In this document: positions 34,371 to 46,956 of the stretch, in pieces | How positions within the stretch are numbered: position 1 is the stretch's first letter | Layout of the letters: every line of letters starts with the position of its first letter | Assembly: GCA_963932465.1 (NCBI GenBank) | Contig: OZ010789.1 | Coordinates: 593,785,581 to 593,849,580, forward strand | DNA length: 64,000 bases | Direction of reading: 5' to 3' | DNA from: Maratus speciosus | Lineage: Eukaryota; Arthropoda; Arachnida; Araneae; Salticidae | Program-made: the position numbers and the translations under genes | Notes under the pieces: generated by a model | The model's database searches: none | What the model was told of the DNA's origin: nothing | Seen by the model: the letters and a program-made list of their open reading frames with translations, nothing else

Positions 34371-36913
34371 TGACTACTGCACGCTACATATTGCAATACC
34401 TAACGTTCAATAGTGAGTATCAATAACATTTTTCAATTTCATGGCAATGTGACTATACTGACGCCAAAAATAACTTTGGCCTTATAGAATCGGCAAATCA
34501 CCCACCGTGCGTTCTTTAACAGTGAACGGCAGGCAACCGTCATTCTTAATTACTGGAGACCGAGCCTCTTGTAATTGTTTTTCTGCTGTCTGATTATTTC
34601 TATTTTGGTGGTCTAAATTATGATTCTATGTTAAAAAATAGTGCACATTTAGCTATATTTATGTGGCATTGTATTTCGAAAAGACCTAAAGAGGAAACAT
34701 GTGAGAGATTTTCGAATGGGTTGGTAATCACATTACACTGGTCAACAAATGTGATCTTTTGCTTTTTCAGAAAACTGAAAATAACCTTTTCTTATGCGAA
34801 CGATTTTTATGCCGATTCCGAATCTAGTTTTTGATTTACTCCATCTGGTCTTTTTTGAGATATTTGCATATTTGATTTTTGAAAATTTTGTAAATTTTAT
34901 ACAATTATATGCAAATTTAAGCCAAAACATATCAGACGTGCTTTTTTATGTTATGATTACTGTATAGTTTACTTTACAAAAACGTTGTTTCTGAAATCAC
35001 AAAGACATGTGTCCTTGAAATATGTGCCTAATTTGGATATTTTTCACGTTTTTCTGATAATAAAAAAGTGGTTTTTTATGCGGATTTAAAATCTTGTATC
35101 CGTTTTCTTCCATCCCACCTAGTTTTTGAGAAAAAATAAAAAGATATTTTTTGATGAAAAAAGCCAGAAATCGCTCTCTATGCTATTTTGGGACACAGTT
35201 CAACTAGATATGATTTATTCTATCAATCTTTTAAATTTTTTGCCATTATGTAATTTTTGTTCATGTACCTGATAGGAATCTGAAACGGTTCACCCTTTTC
35301 ACAATGAGGTACACAACCATAAAAAAAAACATTTTATATCAAACTTGCGTCAATACCGTACAAAAGAAGAAGTTCATTTTACACAAAAAATAGACGCTAT
35401 ATAAGTGAAGATGATGTGCATTTGAAACCAGCATAAAAATCTAGTCTATAAAAAAATTACGTCAATTTTGTGGTAACTACTTTAAAGTTGATAGTAATGT
35501 AAATATTACACCATTGAAAAAAATGCAAATTAGGCTTAACGTGAAGAATATGCAGATCGTGACATTTATCTGAAGCAAATAGTCTAGTAAACATTATCTA
35601 GAAAAGGTTATTCAATTTGACATTTATTGTATCTAAAATTTACATAAAATAGCACAAAAAAGCTTAAATTTGCACAAACATAAATATGAAAATTTCTCAA
35701 AAACTGGACAACCCAGATAAAAGTGGATAGCATATTCAGAATCAGTTCAGAAAATGGATCTAGAATCAACTAATTTCAGTTCTGTGAAAGAAACATTGCT
35801 GTCCAGGGTTATTAATGGAAAAAATAGGCAGGCAATAACTGAAATAGAAATATTAATTATTTTTTTCTGATAGTTTTGTATATATGTTCTTATGACATTG
35901 CTTGGTGCCAAATTTGAAGATTCTTTATCGATGGAAAGTACTCTTTAGATTTTATGAGTCAGTTTCTATGAAAAATTTATACTAAGGCCGTAACTTTTTT
36001 TTTAAAATTTAGTGTTAGAAACTCGAAACTTTATACATTACATTGGTTACGCAAATCTTTTTGTTCGCATTGTAGAATTAGTTGTCTGGCTGTTAGACTT
36101 ATCCTGATGTTCCTGATGAAATTAATAAAATGAAGATTGTTTCGGTAAAGTGATGGGATGCTTTATTCGAAAACATTACCTATAGCAATTAGAGTTAATT
36201 TTGACATTTTGTTATACTTTCCTTATTTTATTTTTCTGTTATAATAAAATCTCTTTATGACTATAAAACATTTAACAAAACGTTTTTTAAATCTCTGAAC
36301 CTATATTTTGTTTGTTTCCTATTTTTTTTTTTGTTAGTAAATATATCTTTTTTCTATTAGAATCAGATAAATGTAACCAAGATTCGTCAATTGCGACTAA
36401 ATATTTACATTTTCCCTGAAATAAGTTTCATAAACAATCTGATATAGTCTTTTGCTGGGAAACATGTTTTCGTATTAGGCGGTGAATATCATGTGTTTTT
36501 GTTTTGATTAGCATTAAAGATATTTTATAATTTTGTTTACAATTATTAGAGATTTTGCGGTATTTCTTTGGAGGAGGGTGGATATTCATTTAAATTTTGA
36601 TGTATATTTCCTTTTTTACCGATTATGTTACATCTTTTATGTGTAGTAATTAAAACCATATTTTTCATACTTTTTTTTTAAATAATTGAATCATATTATT
36701 TATCTTCATAGAGCGCAACTACAAAGACTTCGACCCATAGATCATACAAGAAATATTAACTAATATTTAAAATTCTTTTACATATACTCATCATATTTTG
36801 GACAAAAAATAATTAAATACTGAGAACAAAAAATGGGAAACAAAAGTGAAATTAAAATGGTAAATGGTAATTTCTCCTACAAGCCGACGGTAGATGACCA
36901 TTCAATACAAGAA
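34371..36913. other. AT-rich non-coding stretch
   Basis: No gene recognised. Met-led frames at 34628 and 34742 (opposite strands, overlapping) carry no motif. Confidence 0.6.
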
Positions 36914-36921
36914 AGAAAAAG

Positions 36922-36946
36922 TCCTTCCGGCCAGTGCCGGGAGGAA
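36922..36946 (-). repeat. GC-rich hairpin at the left of the satellite core (copy 2)
   Basis: Same TCCTTCCGGC-CAGT-GCCGGGAGGA stem as at 25709. Confidence 0.8.
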
Positions 36947-37171
36947 GAGGTAGCTTTCATATTCCTTATTTTAAAAAAGCCAACATATATTATTCAAACA
37001 CACGAAGCTCAATTAAGTGGAAACCGAATGTAGGAGATTCAATACTAATTTTTATCAATACAAAATCATTATGAATGAGAATTTGGCAAAATTAGTCAGC
37101 TTTATCCAAGCTGCTTTTATTTAAAGTAACTTATATTTCGCTGCCAAATTCGGCGATTTCTTAAAGTGCCT

Positions 37172-38404
37172 GCCATTTTAAGACAACATGGTGGATTAGG
37201 CTAACCAGTGAACTTGGTCGAGACCTTAGTAATTGCTGTGCACATGCTCACTCACATCGAAATCGATTGATATATACGAGTGCTGTCGTAGGCAAAAAAT
37301 CAGATTTTTCAAAATGTCACCCACGTTAGAAATTGAAACTGCTATATCTGAGCCATTTTTTAAGATAAAGACAAACAAAAAATGCTCCTGAATCCTTATA
37401 TCAAGGTCAAATACTTATGAAAGAAACCTTTTTCAATTTCTAATTTTTTTGCACCTCACTTTAAATATAAATTTTTTTAATTTAATGGCCGCCATTTTGA
37501 AACAAGATGGCTGATGAAGCTGGCCAGCGAGCATGGTCGAGATATTGATGTATACTATCCACATGCCTTCTTCCATCGAAATAGGCGAATACGTGTGGTA
37601 TCGCGAGACAAATACAAGATTCATGGTTTCAAAGTGTTAGCCATGATAGAAATTCAAAGTGCTATAATTCAACCACTGTTTAAGATATAAACAAAAGAAC
37701 AAATTTTCAGAAACAAAAACTGCTCCAAAATCTTTGTATCAAGGCCAAACACATAAAAAAAATCTTTTTCATTTTCCAATTTTTTAATACCTTATTTTAA
37801 ATTTTAAATTACATTTTTTTTAAATGGCAACCCTTTTGAAACAAGATGGCGAATGAAGCTGGCCAACAAACTCGGTTGAAACATTGGTATGTACTATGTA
37901 CAGACCAAGTTACATTCAAATCGGTTCATAAATACGCCTGTTTTCGCGTGACAAAAATCAGGGCGTTTCAAAATGTCAGCCACGCTAGAAATTCAAAATG
38001 CTATAACTCAGCCATTTTTTAAGATATAGACGAAAGAAAAACTGCTCCCGAATCTTTTTATCGAGGTCAAACACATAAGAAAAAATATTTTTTTGATTTT
38101 CAATTTTTTGGTACCACATTTCAAATTTAAATTTTTCTTAAAATTTTAAATGGCCGCCATTTTTAAACAAAATGGCGGATGAAGCTGGCCAACGAACTCG
38201 GTCGGGACATTGGTCTGTACTATGTATAAACGAAGTTACATCCAAATCGGTTCATAAATACGCCTTTTATGGCGTGACAAAATTCGGGACGTTTCAAAAT
38301 GTCAGCTTCGATAGAAATTCAAAATGCTATAACTCAGCCATTTTTTAAGATATAGACGAAACAAAAACTGCTACGGAGCCTTTGTATAAAGGTCAAATAC
38401 ATAA
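37172..38404 (+). repeat. Tandem satellite units 1-4 (copy 2)
   Basis: Unit starts at 37172, 37487, 37826 and 38152; the fourth is interrupted at 38404 by a GC-rich block. Further units start at 40177 and 42198. Conserved blocks are those of the 26-kb array. Confidence 0.92.
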
Positions 38405-40087
38405 GACGGGGGTCCCATCTCCCGGTTCCAGACCCTTGCAGGCCCATCTGTCCGCGCAAGAAACCACCCGTGAAACGAGCCCCGCGGCGCGTCCCGAAGG
38501 TCGCCGCCAGACAAGCTCCAACAGAGCAGAACCTCACGCAAACTCCGGTCAGGCCGACGCACTGCCCAGCGGACGTCACGCCAGCTATTCCCAAGTTGGT
38601 GAACAATCGCTACGATAGTCCTCACCACCCAGCTAGAAAAACCAAGTGGTCCCTAGACTTGGTTACTCGAGCCGGTAGACCGCGCAAGCCATCGCAGGAA
38701 CCAGACGCATATAAAGACGCTGGGCCCACGGACTGAACCGAGGCTTCCCGACCCGAATTTAATTTACGGAAGGACCCCAAGATCCGATACCATTTTCCGG
38801 CAGAGACATTTTTGTGGGCCAGCCGATAGGAAAGTTATTGAAGGACCCCTAACTTGAAGACCAGGGAGGACGGGGAAAGTCCCTCCGGCCGTAAAGCGAC
38901 CCAGCTCCTGGCTTTTCGCCCAAACCACCCGGCTCAACCGACGGAACCCCTCGTGGATCACGCCGGGAACCAGTTGGCCCAGACTAGGTGCCGTTAGCGA
39001 CCCCAGGCGGGCACGGAAAGCTCCACCTAGACGGAATAGACTCCGCCTCGCTAGGGGGTTGGACGGAACGGAGTCCCGCCAGCCCCCACGGACTCGACCC
39101 CATCCTAAGAGAGAGAAGCCAGTGGAGGCCGACAGAAGCCCGCCGCCACTACCTTACCTCACGGCCGTCGAGGGTACCCAGGCCGAAAGGCCCCTGACCC
39201 CGTGCCTGGACCGACCGATACCTTTGTTAGTGCGTTCGAAAGTTAGGTGGAGACACCTCTAGGTCCTCATCACCAGGCGAGGAAAACTCCGGTACCGCAT
39301 AGACACGGAGGAAATGGATCGGACCAAGAGTTCACCTGAGGCACGATGAGCCGCCGCGTTACCGGTGAGCCTCCGGCCCGTTTCCCTGCGGGAATAGTGT
39401 TCGATGGTGGACCTGGCGGCCGACTCCCTCCCATGGGTCACGGCACGACATGGAGCAACCAGAACCATACTGGCCTCCCCACGCGACCGCTCCTTGGTCA
39501 ACGGGGGGACCGACAAACCCTACCAACCTTAGGGTCGGCTCCCAACTGCTCCAGCTGAGGTCCTCGGAGGGATGAGCCACCCAAGTCATAATGTAACCTG
39601 GGAGCTGTCCGAAACACTCGCCCTTCGGTTGCTCCGGGAGTCCCTGCATGGCGTTCCCGCGAGCCCCGTCGTCACTAGCGAGCACTGAGGACTTTCCACT
39701 ACAAAGCCCTCACTCATACTTCAGGCTCCTCTTAGTCAATTGGTGGATGGGGTCCTATCGCTTTAGCTAGTCTTTGCCCGGCGACACCGTCCGGCCCTTA
39801 GACCGGCACCGGGATCGACCTATGTAGCGTCGCTATCCGGCTTGACCAGAGGACCTGGTTGCCGGGGGTTCGCATCTTACCACGGGTCCGAAGACCCTAC
39901 GACCCATGCACAACGTCCGTTACCCGTGGCCACCGGACCCTCGGCCTGTCGACCGCAGGTTTCTCGAGGAGGTGGCGATTCGTCCCCATCCGGCCCCTTC
40001 GCATTCGTACACAACGAACTCTGCCGAGCTTCCGGTCACCTCCCCCACTCAAGGGGTCGGGTCGGAACAACCCGGAGGGGTGGCTAC
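38405..40087. mobile_element. GC-rich 1.68-kb block A, unclassified insertion
   Basis: The sequence changes abruptly from about 30 percent GC to an estimated 60 percent. The block sits inside a satellite unit and is flanked by the 15-bp direct repeat AGGTCAAATACATAA (38390-38404 and 40088-40102), which fits a target-site duplication. No TIR, no poly(A) tail and no LTR-like TG...CA ends are visible. Open frames are all below about 130 codons, overlap on both strands, and show no domain I recognise; they are expected from the low stop frequency of GC-rich DNA. It does not resemble rRNA to me. Confidence 0.7.
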
Positions 40088-40102
40088 AGGTCAAATACAT
40101 AA

Positions 40103-40429
40103 AAAAAAAATATTTTTCTATTTTCAGTTTTTTCGTACCACATTTTAAATTTTAATTTTTTTTTAAATTTTTAAATGGCCGCCATTTTGAAACAAAATGG
40201 CGGATGAAGCTGGCCAACGAACTCGGTCGAGACATTGGTCTGTACTATGTATAAACGAAGTTATATCCAAATCGATTCATAAATACGCCTTTTATCGCGT
40301 GACAAAATTCAGGACGTTTCAAAATGTCAGCTTCGCTAGAAATTCAAAATGCTATAACTCAGCCATTTTTTAAGATATAGACGAAACAAAAACTGCTACG
40401 GAGCCTTTGTATAAAGGTTAAATACATAA
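40103..40429 (+). repeat. Single satellite unit between the two GC-rich blocks
   Basis: One about 330-bp unit (GCCGCCATTTT at 40177) completes the composite repeat. It is closer to the unit at 38152 than to the others, as expected if both were duplicated together with their block. Confidence 0.85.
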
Positions 40430-42114
40430 GACGGGGGGTCCCATCTCCCGGTCCCAGACCCTTGCAGGCCCATCTGTCCGCGCAAGGAACCACCCGTGAA
40501 ACGAGCCCCGCGGCCCGTCCCGAAGGTCGCCGCCAGACAAGCTCCAACAGAGCAGAACCTCACGCAAACTCCGGTCAGGCCGACGCACTGCCCAGCGCAC
40601 GTCACGCCGGCTATTCCCAAGTTGGTGAACAATCGCTACGATAGTCTTCACCACCCAGCTAGAAAAACCAAGCGGTCCCTAAACTTGGTTACTCGAGCCA
40701 GTAGACCGCGCAAGCCATCGCAGGAACCAGACGCCTATAAAGACGCTGGGTCCACGGACTGAACCGAGGCTTCCCGACCCGAATTTAATTTACGGAAGGC
40801 CCGCAAGATCAGATACCATTTTCCGGCAGAGACATTTTTGTGGGCCAGCCGATAGGAAAGTTATTGAAGGGCCCCTAACTTGAAGACCAGGGAGGACGGG
40901 GAAAGTCCCTCCGGTCGTAAAGCGACCCAGCTCCTGTCTTTTCGCCCAAACCACCCGGCTCAACCTTCGGAACCCCTCGTGTATCACGCCGGGAACCAGT
41001 TGGCCCAGACTAGGTGCCGTTAGCGACCCCAGGCGGGCACGGAAAGCTCCACCTAGACGGAATAGACTCCGCCTCGCTAGGGGGTTGGACGGAACGGAGT
41101 TCCGCCAGCCCCCATGGACTCGACCCCATCCTAAGACAGAGAAGCCAGTGGAGGCCGACAGAAGCCCGCCCGCCACTACCTTACCTCACGGCCGTCGAGG
41201 GTACCCAGGCCCGAAGGCCCCTGACCCCGTGCAGTGACCGACCGCTACCTTTGTTAGTGCGTTCGAAAGTTAGGTGGAGACACCTCTAGGTCCTCATCAC
41301 CAGCCGAGGAAAACTCCGGTACCGCATAGACACGGAGGACCTGTATCGGACCAAGAGTTCACCTGAGGCACGATGAGCCGCCGCGTTACCGGCGAGCCTC
41401 CGGCCCGTTTCCCTGCGGGAATAGTGTTCGATGGTGGACCTGCCGGCCGACCCCCTCCCATGGGTCACGGCACGACATGGAGCAACCAGAACCATACTGG
41501 CCTCCCCACGCGACCACTGCTTGGTCAACGGGTGCACCGCCAAACCCTACCAACCTTAGGGTCGGCTCCCAACTGCTCCAGCTGAGGTCCTCGGAGGGAT
41601 GAACCACCCAAGTCATAAAGTAACCTGGGCGCTGTCCGAAACCCTCGCCCTTCGGTTGCTCCGGGAGTCCCTGCATGGCGTTCCCGCGAGCCCCGTCGTC
41701 ACTAGCGAGCACCGAGGACTTTCCACTACAAAGCCCTCACTCATACTTCAGGCTCCTCTTAGTCAATTGGTGGATGGGGTCCTATTGCCTTAGCTAGTCT
41801 TTGCCCGGCGACACCGTCCGGACATTAGACCGGCACCGGGATCGACCTATGGAGCGTCGCTATCCGGCTTGACCAGAGAACCTGGTTGCCGGGGGTTCGC
41901 ATCTTACCACGGGTCCGAAGACCCTACGACCCATGCACAACGTCCGTTACCCGTGCCCACCGGACCCTTGGCCTGTTGACCGCAGGTCTCTCGAGGAGGT
42001 GGCGATTCGTACCCATCCGGCCCCCTCGCATTCGTACACAACGAACTCTGCCGAGCTTCCGGTCACCTCCCCCACTGAAGGGGTCGGGTCGGAACCACCC
42101 GGAGGGGCGGCCAC
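40430..42114. mobile_element. GC-rich 1.68-kb block B, near-identical to block A
   Basis: Matches block A along its whole length (for example CCCATCTCCCGG at 38414 and 40440, offset 2026 bp), with scattered substitutions and few indels. It is inserted at the same position in a satellite unit, flanked by AGGTTAAATACATAA (40415-40429) and AGGTCAAATACATTA (42115-42129). The shared junctions mean one insertion followed by duplication of a 2026-bp composite (block plus one satellite unit). Confidence 0.8.
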
Positions 42115-42271
42115 AGGTCAAATACATTAAAAAAAATTCTATTATCAGTTTTTTGGTACCACATTTTAAATTTTAATTTTTTTTTAAATTTTTAAATGGC
42201 CGCCATTTTGAAACAAAATGGCGGATGAAGCTCGCCAACGAACTTGGTCGAGACATTGGTATGTACTATGT

Positions 42272-44315
42272 TGTCGTGTAGAAATCTACACAACAAGGCT
42301 TGTTATTAATTTAACTAATTAAATAATTTTCGCACGATCCAATAACATTTAAAAATAATTGAATTCTCGGAAAATAATTCTTTAGTAATTAATTTATACA
42401 ATAAATTAAAATAACATAAAAAATACTCCAAAATTAAAGTATATTAAAATGAATAATTACATAATGCGTAGAAAAAAATAAAAATATATATGTTGTTTGG
42501 TATTGGTATGTTTAGAAAAAAAATAAGGAATATGAATTGTGAATTTATTTTGTATTAATATTGAAAATAAAATATTTCGAATTGTAAATATTTATATGTG
42601 CAAAAACAGTGTAATAAAATAAAACTCCCCAAATAAGACCAGACAGAAAATAGGAAATTACAGATAAAGAGAACATTGCTGACGCCAGACATGGACAGTA
42701 AATGTATAGCGAAAGAATAGAAAATTTACGATGTTGAAACCATAAATTTTCTATCAATTAAGATTGTTTTACAGCACTCGACGTGGGTGGTGATTCCCAT
42801 GAGAAACCTGACGCAAGGGGCAAAAATTAAGTTAATGCTATGCAGTGAAAAATAAATTGGCACGTCCATAGATAGGGATGTCTAGAGTACCAATAAGGGA
42901 CCAGGAGTAGCCTCCAATCAGAACGACAGCTCTGATTTAATTTAGCCCTCCCAAAAAATTGGATCTTGGAAGAAGGAATGAGAAAAGATTATTAAGTCTT
43001 GTGTCTCGTCTTCAAGAGGTTCTATAGAGTGTAAGATGTGATTTCCTCTAAGACCAATCCAGATACTTCGAAATTTTACGTCAAGTTCCTTCACAGCAAG
43101 AAATATTAATGATGGAAATGAATGCTGAGAGCAGACCTATCCTTGTCAAGATATATTGATGAAGATCGCTGAGAGCAGACAAGTCTTTGTCCGGGAAATT
43201 AACTGATGCAAAATTTTACAGAAGTATTCACCTGATTTGGAGATGTAAGCTCAGTGGTTAGTGATGAGATGCGAATGCAACGAAGATATGATATATCAGC
43301 AGATTTCGCCTATGAAAGTGTACATTGTGGAGATGGAGCTCTAATTTTCATGCGTCACAGAGTGCCTAAATAAAGTGAAATTGGTTTGTGAAAGATCCCC
43401 ATGAACTTTACATATATAAGAAAAAAAAACTTTATGCCCCGATGAACTTACTTGTGTTTAGGATTCCATGAACTATGAGTGAACCGTATAAATTGGATGA
43501 TTACAGAAAAGATCGAAGTCTATTTGGGTGAGAAATTCCTTATATTTATTTCAATATATATTCGTGGGTATTGTTTTCATGTTTTCTTATGATGTGTACA
43601 TTTAATATTAAGCAACTAATTTTCTAAATTTCCACTAAAGTACATAATCTTATGTCTTTGAATATTATGATTGTTTATGATAAAGATTTTAATGATAACG
43701 GGAATATTATTTTTCATAAATAAAATTTTGATTAAAATTTTGGCAAAAGCCCCATCATCGGATCGTGCTGTGAACAAAAAGGGCAAGCATAAGATAACAT
43801 AAATTAATAAAAAAAATAAGTAACAAAGTATAATTTTGATGAAAGTTTTGCTGTTCTAATGAGAATGGAACTATGTTATATTCTGATAAAATAGTAGATA
43901 ATTTGAAAAGATTATTATGATATAAAAAAATCATATTTGAGTTATGAATTTTATATAAATGAAAATAAAGTTTGTTTATGTATGTATACTTATATGTCTT
44001 TCCTTTGAACTCCTTCCTTGTTCCCTTTTAGATAATATTCAGAATTTATGGTATCTAATATTTTGGAATTATTAGAATTGGACGTTTCTCTATGCAACCT
44101 ACAAGTTCGATATTTCCATTTCAACGTTAAATAAGTCGTCTTTGAGTCATTGCCAAAATTAATTTTATTCCAAAATTTTCTTCTCTCCTAATTTATTAAA
44201 TAACATTATCCCATTAGATCTTTTCACAACGCAGATCAGGATAACTGTTTCTATTGTACTAACCATTTTACTGTCGCGTGACTCCGTGTGTTATGGCATC
44301 CAAATCGTCACAACA
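42272..44315. mobile_element. 2.04-kb LTR-like insertion (solo LTR or small non-autonomous retroelement)
   Basis: The insert starts TGTCGTGTAGAAATC and ends CGTCACAACA, so it has TG...CA termini, and is flanked by a 5-bp direct repeat TATGT (42267-42271 and 44316-44320). The surrounding satellite reads straight through when it is removed. The first 24 bp form an imperfect palindrome (TGTCGTGTAG and CTACACAACA). No internal coding frame; a short AGAGCAGAC motif is repeated near 43130 and 43170. A solo LTR is the simplest reading, but it is long for one. Confidence 0.72.
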
Positions 44316-44526
44316 TATGTACACACCGAATTACATCCAAATCGGTTCATAAATACGAGAGTTACAGTGTGACATGGGTCAGATATATATATATATATAT
44401 CAATTTTGAACGGAGGGTGGTTTCGGGGTCTGGGGGTCATGATCGATGAAAATATACCAAAATCTTTTGAAATCGCTTTCCTCCGAACGGCTGCAATAAT
44501 TAGCTTTTTGTAAAGAAAGCTACCTA

Positions 44527-45075
44527 AAAGTGAACTTAAAATAGCAAAAAATTGCACATTTCATATAGTTAATCATGGAAAAAATATTGAAATTTGTAAA
44601 CATGCAATTATATCCCGAAAAACGAGCGAATAAAATTCGAATAAACAAAATTTGAAGTATAATTAAAATCCTTCAATTTTCGTAAAATTTTACCACATTT
44701 TTGGCAAAGGTTTTGATAGTTTGTACACGTTTCATGGAACCACTTTCAGGCACCATATTCATTCTATCCAGTCATCCTATTTCGCTATCGTATTTTATTC
44801 TTCTCTACAACCAACACAGTGATGCTCATCCAATTCTATCCTTTCGGAATATGTAGAATCTGATATTTTCAAATGTATTTCATCTTCTTTGCTGCTGAAA
44901 GTGTCGCGTTTTTTTCTTGAGCTTATTTTACACTTTTTTTCATGGTTTTAAGTTTATTTATCAGTTTTATCTGTTTCTGGGATGAAAGTTTCCAACGTTT
45001 TTCAATATCTTCTGAAAAAAAAAATACATCTTTAGGCCCATTATTATATTATTATTATTGAAATTTTTATATTAT
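44527..45075. other. Non-coding stretch
   Basis: No gene or element recognised. Confidence 0.6.
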
Positions 45076-45079
45076 TTAA

Positions 45080-45331
45080 ACCTTTACGCTCGAAAGGTGA
45101 CTCTCACTCTCCACTAGTTTTTTCAGCTGTCCCTCGTAAATCGGGAAGCGAAATGCTTTGAACACCACTGATATCTTACAGTCTATTTCGTCATCTTTTA
45201 TCACAGATTTTTCGACCATTATATGAGACGAAGAAAATTAGTTTAAAATACTGGTGTCTAGAGCATTTGGAACACCCATTTACTTACCATACATTAGTAA
45301 TTAGCGAGATTCACCTCTCGAGTGCAAAGGG
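45080..45331. mobile_element. TTAA-flanked piggyBac-type MITE with about 30-bp ends (252 bp)
   Basis: Left end ACCTTTACGCTCGAAAGGTG and right end complement CCCTTTGCACTCGAGAGGTG align over about 30 bp, with TTAA outside (45076-45079 and 45332-45335). CCCTTTGCACTCG is a common piggyBac-type terminus. Confidence 0.88.
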
Positions 45332-45335
45332 TTAA

Positions 45336-46671
45336 ATTTTAAACAATTATATCAATTACTATAATTATAAACAAAAATTTATATAGTTATTTTAAATATA
45401 ATTGTATTTAGTTAAAATCCCCAATCCGTATAATTTTGAAATATTGATTAAAAGCGGTCATCTCTCTCCTCGATTTGATGTCGCCATTCATTCTGAAATT
45501 GAAGGACAGATCGCGTCCCAATTTAAAGTGTCACTCCGACATTGTACGTATTTGTTTTAGGCTTAGAAGAAAAGATTGCCTTAATAGTCGGTATAATAAA
45601 ATAATAATAATAATAATGTACGCACTGCAAAACATTCAGACACCTAACTCAACGAAAACATTCAACCACTAAATTAAATAAACATTAAAATTACACACAC
45701 TTTTATATTCGAAAAACACAGCTGCGAGTCGCAATGCATGAACTTATTGGACTGTTCCTACGAACAAAATTTATGCTGCAATCTATGATCAATTTTTGGA
45801 AATATTTAGACCGGCCATCTCTCTTATATGGCCATCTATCTTAGAGTCACCCTCTATATAAATATATACATACATATATTCATTTAAATTTATATTGCAG
45901 GGAAAATTCAAATCGTTAAAAATGTGTGCAGTGTGCACCCTCTGTCTTTACCATGTATCCTTAATGTTATAAACCAATTAACTTAAAAGAAAATAAAGAA
46001 ATGTTATCACGTGGAAGCATGAAAATTTTTTATGATAAAAAAAATCGCTTTCAAGAAACATCTGCATTGTTCCTTTAGTAAATCTGTAAATATTTGTTAA
46101 GCATTGAATTATTTTTCGAGTAAGTGAACAAAACTTCTGATTTAAATTTGTTTTATGAATGTATTTATGGAAATATTCACATAGATTAAAACAGTCTTTT
46201 TCAGTAATACAAATTTAAACAAATAATGGTTATATTATTTTTTATTTTAAATGTACGTAAGGAAGTTATACATTTCTGTACATGTATATATTTTTCTGAA
46301 GATAACTTTTATAAACTGTTTTGTTTGAATTTAAATAAACAAGATAAACATGTTTATTTTCAATTACAGAAACCATCATACCCAAGAACATAAATATAAT
46401 ATTTTCTAAGCATATTTTTTTTTTTTTTTAATCGAAGATATCTCAAAGAAAAATTGGAAATTTTAATGCATTCCTTTCAAAATCTCCCCAAATCATATTG
46501 ATCTTTGATTTGTATGGAGGCTCAGAAAAACTTTTAAATATTTAGGAAATAAATATTTATCTTTTGAAACATGAAAATTATTGAAGAAATTAAATTTTCG
46601 TTTAATTTTTCAGAAATATTTGTAGCATGCGGATTTAGATTCCGATAAATAAGATGCCGGATAGTATTACT
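45336..46671. other. AT-rich non-coding stretch
   Basis: No gene recognised. An ATA/TAA run lies near 45597 and a T-run near 46417. The frame at 45475-45672 has no motif. Confidence 0.6.
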
Positions 46672-46675
46672 TTAA

Positions 46676-46831
46676 TCCATTAACTGCCAAAACTATAAGG
46701 TGTTAAAAATTTTCATACAAATGATATTGGTTATTCATTTGAACATATATAATAGTAATTTATCGTTGAAATAACAAAATTTGTGTTAGCTTACGAAAAA
46801 TAAAGTGTTGCGTTCACGCAACGTCAGCGGA
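46676..46831. mobile_element. Short TTAA-flanked MITE sharing its end with the 48.5-kb piggyBac fragment
   Basis: TTAA at 46672-46675 and 46832-46835 bounds 156 bp. The termini match poorly beyond TCC, but the right end contains the GTTGCGTTCACGCAAC hairpin (46807-46822) next to CGTCAGCGGA, almost the same as the end at 48535-48566. Confidence 0.65.
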
Positions 46832-46956
46832 TTAAGAGTACTGATGTTTATCAAGCTCAATTGATCATCAGCAGGGTTTTCTTGCATATTTGGGCACTGT
46901 AAGATTTTTTTTTTTTTTACCTTTGTTACAATTTAGACAGCAAGCAATCTCTTTAA

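Larger units (their letters stand above)
36914..44526. mobile_element. Second copy of the satellite-bearing core, without the long TTAA ends
   Basis: Homology to the first element starts at the A-run and hairpin (about 36914, matching 25701) and ends near GAAAGCTACCT (44526, matching GAAAGATACCT at about 30123). Both ends share an AGGTA(G/T)CTTTC-like inverted motif (36948 and 44516). The long TTAA repeats of the first copy are missing. It contains six about 320-bp units and, relative to copy 1, three additional insertions (two GC-rich blocks, one LTR-like element), and lacks the 2.5-kb TA element. Confidence 0.8.

Noticed and set aside
34628..34930. Overlapping frames on opposite strands as a gene
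   Set aside because: No motif and low-complexity composition; chance frames in AT-rich DNA.
38334..42130. Many frames of 60-130 codons on both strands in the GC-rich blocks
   Set aside because: They overlap in several frames on both strands and show no recognisable domain. Low stop-codon frequency in GC-rich DNA explains them.
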